A stretch of DNA of 10,732 bases from Oscillospiraceae bacterium (GTDB lineage: Bacteria; Bacillota; Clostridia; Oscillospirales; Ruminococcaceae): positions 1 to 10,732 of the forward strand of contig JAITVF010000116.1 in assembly GCA_031285945.1 (NCBI GenBank), read 5' to 3'. Under the pieces are notes generated by a model. It had not been told where the DNA came from and ran no database searches. It worked only from the letters and a program-made list of their open reading frames with translations. A program made the translations under genes and the position numbers. The stretch's first letter is position 1. Each line of letters begins with the position of its first letter. Positions 6,633-10,732 of the stretch are shown piece after piece.

Positions 6633-8255
6633 GCGTTTATAATATTGCCCTATTGCTCTTGTTCCGCCCCACTCCACAGCGGTGAAACCGCTGCGTGCGG
6701 GTGGCGCCGGAAAAGTCTGCGCTTTTATCGCGATCGGCGCGGGAATGGGCTTGTATACCATGTGTACACGCAGCATCGTATCCGGCGCGGGAGAAATATT
6801 AAGAGAAGCAATCGCCTCGTACTGCTCGGTTGAGAAGGTGATTAAATTGTACGCGTTTTTGCGCATCTCCGGAGCCCAATAGGTGATGAAGTCGTTGTAT
6901 TCGCGCGGAATAAGCCCTAATTTCGGCAGAACATCCCGCAGGAAGCCTTCTACATCGGTTCCTTTTACCACAAAGCCCTCGCTGAAATCCCAATCGTTGA
7001 AACGGGACGTGCCGTCCCAGAACAAATAGTAATGCTCAGAGCCGTCCGCTTTGTTGATAAGCGTACCGTCCGGCGAGGCGGTGACGTTCCAGCCGCCGTT
7101 GTAGGCGGGATAGGTGTAGTCGATCACGCCGTCAAAATACAGTTTTACGCTGACATCTTGTGTCTTATCGGGATATAAATAGATGACGGGTTTTCCGGTG
7201 CGTGTATTGAGACGCCCTTCCCCCGCGTCCCGCATAGTTTCAACATAGCTCTCGGCATTTCTCGGCCATATGTCATAAAGGCAGGCAACGTCCATATCGC
7301 TGGCTTCGAGATACATTTTATCCGCCGCGACGGCCATCGTATAAACCACGCCGTTATCGAACGTGAGCCTAGTTATAAAGGCGTCTTGGAGCGCGGAAAA
7401 ATCCACGCTGCCCGGCGAATATGTTTTGACGGCGGAAGTCGATATATAGTAGGGCTCCGCCGCCGCGAACCTAAGAGCCACCTCCGGGATTTCAAAGCTC
7501 TGACCGTCAGCTTCCGCACAGGAAATCGCGGTAACTCGGTTCGGGTTCATCCATACAAGCCACTGCGCGTATTTGCCGTACCCATTGCCGCTAATCCGCG
7601 AGCGCGATTCCGTTATGCCCGCCTCAAGCGCCGCGAACTGCTCGGGCGCCAGCGCATAGTTTATACCGTCAACCTCGAGGGAATCAGGATAGAGCTTATA
7701 GGTTCTTTTTGTGTAATCCTCAAGCACAAGCAATATAGTGTATTGCAGCTTGACGGCTGAGCGCTCGTCATTTTCAGGCGTAACCGGCTCAAGCGCCGGC
7801 AGCGCGTTTATCGCGGTGATAAAAGGGTCGTGCTCGCCTTCTCCCATCAGGAAATAGCCGCCCAGCATACCATAAGCGATTTGATCGGGATGGTGCAGAT
7901 ATAGATTATATGGCGCGTCGGGAACGCGAAACGGATTCACGGTCGGCATGGGCGCGGGATTCACCGATATTTCCCCGGCGTCGGGCTGAGAGCTCTCGGC
8001 GGGGACTGCGGGTATTGAAGACGCCACTGAACCGGCAGGCTCGCTTTGAGACCGGCTTGCCGGAGGCGCTTCTGACACAGAGGCGCTCTCCGGCGCGTCG
8101 GCCGAGGAATCTTCTTGCGATGAATCACCCGGCGCCTGCGCAGTTGAATCACTCCGCGAGCTTTCCGGATTCGCGCCGCTGCTTGAACAGGCCGCGAGTG
8201 TTAACAATATAAACGCTATAGCTAAGGCGAATATTCTTCTTTTCATAAATTTCAC
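6615..8255 (-). CDS. Large surface lipoprotein with conserved C-terminal domain of unknown function
   Basis: A 546-residue predicted lipoprotein exported by Sec and anchored on the outer face of the membrane. The signal peptide has a KRR n-region and a hydrophobic stretch (8-20). The lipobox LAAC places the lipidated Cys at 23. A low-complexity Ser/Pro/Ala/Glu linker (24-105) follows, then a middle region I do not recognise (about 110-345). The C-terminal domain (about 353-532) has GKPVIYLYPDK, TYPAYNGGWNVTASPDGTL, YYLFWDG, EGFVVKG and FTAVEWGG, a pattern I know from many Firmicute lipoproteins and hypothetical proteins without a function. The start is GTG at 8255, with GAGAGGG 12-13 nt upstream; an in-frame ATG lies at 8246. 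The last nine or so residues (after AIGQ) run into a repeat relic and may not be original. The first 23 codons and leader are nearly identical to those of the gene upstream. Confidence 0.85.
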   Translation of the reverse strand: MKFMKRRIFALAIAFILLTLAACSSSGANPESSRSDSTAQAPGDSSQEDSSADAPESASVSEAPPASRSQSEPAGSVASSIPAVPAESSQPDAGEISVNPAPMPTVNPFRVPDAPYNLYLHHPDQIAYGMLGGYFLMGEGEHDPFITAINALPALEPVTPENDERSAVKLQYTILLVLEDYTKRTYKLYPDSLEVDGINYALAPEQFAALEAGITESRSRISGNGYGKYAQWLVWMNPNRVTAISCAEADGQSFEIPEVALRFAAAEPYYISTSAVKTYSPGSVDFSALQDAFITRLTFDNGVVYTMAVAADKMYLEASDMDVACLYDIWPRNAESYVETMRDAGEGRLNTRTGKPVIYLYPDKTQDVSVKLYFDGVIDYTYPAYNGGWNVTASPDGTLINKADGSEHYYLFWDGTSRFNDWDFSEGFVVKGTDVEGFLRDVLPKLGLIPREYNDFITYWAPEMRKNAYNLITFSTEQYEAIASLNISPAPDTMLRVHMVYKPIPAPIAIKAQTFPAPPARSGFTAVEWGGTRAIGQYYKRILFAD

Positions 8256-8315
8256 GGCGATGCTTTTCCCTCTCTTTTGTCAGCCAGGCTTGTGATGATT
8301 AAAAGTACAGTGCTA
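8177..8315 (-). repeat. Lipoprotein leader/signal-peptide repeat, copy 1
   Basis: A 139-bp segment matching 8966-9104 with one mismatch (T8210 versus C8999, an Ile/Val change at residue 16). It covers 60 nt of leader, the GTG start, the whole signal peptide, the lipobox Cys and the next three Ser codons of the large lipoprotein. Similarity stops abruptly on both sides. Confidence 0.95.
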
Positions 8316-8345
8316 TGGAAGTGCTGACTGTCTTTGCAATTCATC

Positions 8346-9044
8346 TCATTGCTCTTGTATGAAGCCCTGATTATCAGCGACAATAGCGCTTGATTCTGAT
8401 GATACGCTTTGACTTACCGACAAAGACAGAAGCGAAGACAATACATCTTCCGAGTTATCTAATATTCCCAAAAACGCACCGTTCCCCAATATACACATTT
8501 CGGTGCTTCCTGACAGTTCGCTTTCCGTCAAGGGGAATATAATATCTTGATAGCTTGCGCTCGGTGTATAGTCTTTGTAGCTCTCGGCCATGCTGTTAAT
8601 TGTGATTTCTTGGATGTCGTTATAAGACAATCGTACATAATCAAAATCCTGCGCCATGACTGTCCAGTCTATATTCTGCTGTTCCTCGTCGAGCCACATA
8701 AAAGCACTGGCTGCTTCTTTGAACCCCTCCGGCATACGGTTATTTAGAATTTCTAAGATACTGGCATAATCCGCGCTGTCTTGCTCGAACACAGTTTCCA
8801 CTTCATTTACCATCAGAATAATGCGTTCAGGCGTTCCAATCAGTTCGGTTGGGCTATTAACGAGCCGGACGCTGTTCTCATCATTTTGTGGAATAGTGCT
8901 TGACGGTGGTGGCGGTGCTGATTCAGATTGTGATGGCGGCTCCGGCGTACTGCTCCCCGGCGTCTCGCTGCTTGAACAGGCCGCGAGTGTTAACAATACA
9001 AACGCTATAGCTAAGGCGAATATTCTTCTTTTCATAAATTTCAC
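8346..9044 (-). CDS. Small lipoprotein of unknown function
   Basis: A 232-residue predicted lipoprotein with the same signal peptide as its neighbour (one Ile/Val difference) and lipobox LAAC with Cys23. A Ser/Pro-rich linker (24-52) follows, then an acidic globular region (about 58-195) that I do not recognise and a Ser-rich tail (200-222) ending GFIQEQ. The start is GTG at 9044 with an in-frame ATG at 9035. The ribosome-binding site candidate GAGAGGG is rather far upstream, so either start is possible. Third positions are visibly richer in A/T than in the flanking genes, suggesting separate ancestry for the mature part. The next lipoprotein begins 90 nt downstream on the same strand, and most of that gap is the repeated leader. 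Confidence 0.75.
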   Translation of the reverse strand: MKFMKRRIFALAIAFVLLTLAACSSSETPGSSTPEPPSQSESAPPPPSSTIPQNDENSVRLVNSPTELIGTPERIILMVNEVETVFEQDSADYASILEILNNRMPEGFKEAASAFMWLDEEQQNIDWTVMAQDFDYVRLSYNDIQEITINSMAESYKDYTPSASYQDIIFPLTESELSGSTEMCILGNGAFLGILDNSEDVLSSLLSLSVSQSVSSESSAIVADNQGFIQEQ

Positions 9045-9104
9045 GGCGATGCTTTTCCCTCTCTTTTGTCAGCCAGGCTTGTGATGATTAAAAGTACAGT
9101 GCTA
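8966..9104 (-). repeat. Lipoprotein leader/signal-peptide repeat, copy 2
   Basis: Partner of 8177-8315. It spans the leader, GTG start, signal peptide, Cys23 and three Ser codons of the small lipoprotein. A TTTAAT (minus strand, complement of 9087-9092, and the equivalent at 8298-8303) could be a -10 in both copies. The -35 regions lie partly outside the repeat and are poor, so promoter activity of the repeat itself is uncertain. Confidence 0.95.
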
Positions 9105-9198
9105 AATTTAAGCCAAATATGTCTGAATTCTAACGGCCTTCCGGGCTTGCGCCGCGCTTGCGGTCGTGGTAAACTATATATGTACCGGCTTCCCTTTT

Positions 9199-9909
9199 TC
9201 AGGGCTTTGATTTGTCCCTGAACTCCAGCCGCTTCTCTGCGCCCTGGATGAGATTGAAAAGGCTTGAGGCCCACATGGGGTATTCCTCGCCTATCTGCTC
9301 GGTGGTCATGTTAAGCGAGTCGGTGCGCTTTAGCGCCTCAAAGCCAGGCAGAGGCGTCCCGGTCGTGATCGAGGCGGTGTTGGCCTCACATATTTGCATG
9401 GCCGCGTCGGCGTAGCCTCTGGCGACCGCTGCCGGAAGGCTGAACATCGCCTCCTGATTTTTGGGGCAGGCGCCGTAGACCAGGCGATACATCCTGTAGA
9501 CAGCCAGCATAAGATAGGCCGAAACCTCACCCGTAAGGGCCTTGTTGTCGGCCCTGGCAAGAAGGTCGAAAAGCACGCCCTGGGAGTTGGCTATGAGCTT
9601 TTTGTTGAGAACCGGCAAAACGGACCGTGATATCATGCGGTTATCCCTGTTGGCGGCGTCCGGCTCGGGAATATCCTCAACCGTCAGCGTCGCGCCGTGC
9701 CGGTCGGGCGAGCGCCCCAAAAGATAATCGCACGAAACCTGGTAGTAGTCGGCGCAGCGCGCCAGAAAATCCAGCCCGCATTCCCTTATGCCTTTTTCGT
9801 AGTGCGACAAAAGCGCCTGCGAAATCTCAAGATCGGCGGCGGCGCTCTTCTGGCTGATACCCTTTTCCTTGCGAAGAAGGGTAAGTATTCTCGGAAAATC
9901 CGAATTCAT
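9199..9909 (-). CDS. XRE-family transcriptional regulator
   Basis: A 236-residue DNA-binding protein with an N-terminal XRE/Cro-type helix-turn-helix. It begins MNSDFPRILTLLRKEKGIS, followed by SAAADLEISQALLSHYEKGIR (helices 2-3 at about 20-38) and ARCADYYQVSCDYLLGRSP (about 48-66). The remaining 170 residues look mostly helical (for example SAYLMLAVYRMYRLVYG) and could form a dimerisation or sensing domain; I recognise no ligand motif. The start is placed at ATG 9909 because GGGGGAAG lies just upstream. An open frame continues 24 codons further, but that extension runs through the promoter. A short TACA-N3-TGTA dyad (9928-9938) at the predicted start site might be an autoregulatory operator. 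It is divergent from the phosphatase-fold gene at 10045. Confidence 0.88.
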   Translation of the reverse strand: MNSDFPRILTLLRKEKGISQKSAAADLEISQALLSHYEKGIRECGLDFLARCADYYQVSCDYLLGRSPDRHGATLTVEDIPEPDAANRDNRMISRSVLPVLNKKLIANSQGVLFDLLARADNKALTGEVSAYLMLAVYRMYRLVYGACPKNQEAMFSLPAAVARGYADAAMQICEANTASITTGTPLPGFEALKRTDSLNMTTEQIGEEYPMWASSLFNLIQGAEKRLEFRDKSKP

Positions 9910-9939
9910 GAGTCTTCCCCCAATTGTTACATGTTGTAT

Positions 9940-9968
9940 ATTATAAAGGAACAAAAACCATTTGTAAA
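9940..9968 (-). promoter_or_regulatory. Sigma-A type promoter for the XRE regulator
   Basis: On the minus strand TTTACA (9968-9963), a 17-nt spacer and TATAAT (9945-9940) give a near-consensus promoter. Initiation near 9933 leaves a leader of about 24 nt with GGGGGAAG before the ATG at 9909. Its position rules out the longer upstream start for the regulator. Confidence 0.8.
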
Positions 9969-10044
9969 CACTATTTTTCACCAGTTTATTTGTTTTTTCG
10001 ATCGTTATACTGTCGGTTTTTTTATCTTGTAAGGGGTTTTATGA

Positions 10045-10704
10045 ATGATATCCTACAAGATCCACCTTTTAAGGACAGGCTCCACCAACGCCAACCCTTG
10101 GAAGCGCTATGTGGGACAAAGCGACATCCCGCTGTGCGACAAGGGCAGGGAGTCTTTGCGGCAGCTCCGCGGGGAATTTACCTACCCGCCCGTTTCGGCG
10201 GTATATGTAAGCCCCCTTTCGCGCTGCTCGCAGACGGCCGAGATACTTTACCCCGGCTACAGCCCCATTGTGGTCGAGGATATCAAGGACATGAACCTAG
10301 GGGCCTTTGAAGGCAAAACCTTTGACGAGCTGCGCGGAGACGAAGCCTTTGCCCGCTGGCTGGCCGATTCCTTCCGCAACACGCCTCCTGGCGGCGAGGA
10401 GGCCGAGGCCTTTACCGCCCGCGCTGTAAAGGCCTTTGACGGCATAGTGCGCGACATGATGGAAAAGCATACCGAGAGCGCCGCAGTCGTGACCCACGGC
10501 GGCGTGGTTATGGCCCTTATGGCGGCAATAGCGATTCCGCGGCTGCCGCTGCACCAGTGGGCCGCAAACAACGGCTGCGGCTACACCCTGTTAACCAATA
10601 CGCAGCTGTGGATGCGAGACCGCTGCGCCGAGGTATTCTCATTTTTGCCGGACCAAAGCATTGAAGACGATACGAATATGTACGGGCTATACTTCAACGA
10701 GTAG
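10045..10704 (+). CDS. Histidine-phosphatase-fold protein lacking the catalytic RHG histidine
   Basis: A 219-residue cytoplasmic member of the phosphoglycerate-mutase-like (histidine phosphatase) superfamily, related in length and layout to CobC/GpmB-type phosphatases. The N-terminal strand and motif read KIHLLRTGST, so Thr11 occupies the place of the phosphorylated His in the usual RHG. Other landmarks are present: Arg10, the GQSDIPLCDKG loop (24-34), SPLSRCSQTAEIL (56-68, Arg60), LGAFEGK (85-91), the GGEE acid segment (116-119) and VVTHGGV with the second His at 151. AAGGGG lies 8 nt before the ATG. A weak promoter (TATACT 10006-10011, poor -35) faces it. With the first His lost, ordinary phosphohistidine catalysis is unlikely, so it may bind a phosphorylated ligand or use another mechanism. 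It is divergent from the XRE gene, which may control it. Confidence 0.85.
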   Translation: MISYKIHLLRTGSTNANPWKRYVGQSDIPLCDKGRESLRQLRGEFTYPPVSAVYVSPLSRCSQTAEILYPGYSPIVVEDIKDMNLGAFEGKTFDELRGDEAFARWLADSFRNTPPGGEEAEAFTARAVKAFDGIVRDMMEKHTESAAVVTHGGVVMALMAAIAIPRLPLHQWAANNGCGYTLLTNTQLWMRDRCAEVFSFLPDQSIEDDTNMYGLYFNE

Positions 10705-10732
10705 AGGCGTTTTCGGACAAGTATCTACTCAC

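Noticed and set aside
6652..6662. An 11-base identity (ATTGCTCTTGT) near the 3' ends of both lipoprotein genes (also 8348-8358)
   Set aside because: Several 11-base matches are expected by chance in 10.7 kb, the frames differ and the flanks do not align.
9145..9162. GCTTGCG repeated twice downstream of the XRE gene, considered as a terminator
   Set aside because: The copies are direct, not inverted, and there is no following T-run, so no hairpin terminator is supported.
9910..9981. A 24-codon N-terminal extension of the XRE regulator starting at 9981
   Set aside because: It would run through a near-consensus promoter and lacks a ribosome-binding site, while ATG 9909 has GGGGGAAG correctly placed.

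Overview
The window looks like chromosomal DNA from an anaerobic Clostridia-type Firmicute, possibly an Oscillospiraceae-like gut or sludge lineage. The grounds are purine-rich Shine-Dalgarno sites, typical sigma-A promoters, a butyrate kinase, a clostridial-type Fpg/Nei glycosylase and Ser-rich lipoproteins behind fairly GC-rich DNA. No rRNA, tRNA, CRISPR array, transposase or phage gene was found. The lineage is an inference from gene content, not a measured placement.

Positions 1-4144 (minus strand) hold a housekeeping operon. It reads pyrG (CTP synthase), tsaE and tsaB (two subunits of the t6A tRNA-modification machinery), rpiB (ribose-5-phosphate isomerase B), then a 62-bp gap and an Fpg/Nei-type DNA glycosylase cut by the window's left edge. 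A near-consensus promoter lies upstream of pyrG. The first four genes are linked by three successive 4-bp ATGA stop/start overlaps, which implies translational coupling.

Positions 4076-4566 form a 490-bp divergent intergenic region. It contains the pyrG promoter, a 123-bp near-perfect inverted repeat that resembles a MITE, an extended -10 promoter facing buk, a perfect 11-bp-arm palindrome at the predicted start of transcription, and a leader of about 180 nt. Butyrate kinase (4567-5655, plus) follows with no phosphotransbutyrylase gene next to it. Its end overlaps by 12 bp the end of a convergent two-domain VOC/PhnB-like protein.

Positions 6615-9104 (minus strand) carry two lipoprotein genes. 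Their mature parts are unrelated, but they share a 139-bp segment with one mismatch that covers the leader, start, signal peptide and lipobox Cys. A 24-bp piece similar to the end of the MITE-like element supplies the last codons and stop of the larger lipoprotein.

Positions 9199-10704 hold a divergent pair: an XRE-type regulator (minus) with a strong promoter, and a histidine-phosphatase-fold protein (plus) whose catalytic RHG motif reads RTG. Most of the window is ordinary housekeeping sequence. The more interesting signals are the lipoprotein leader cassette, the small palindromic element and its relic, the buk control region and the apparent pseudophosphatase.
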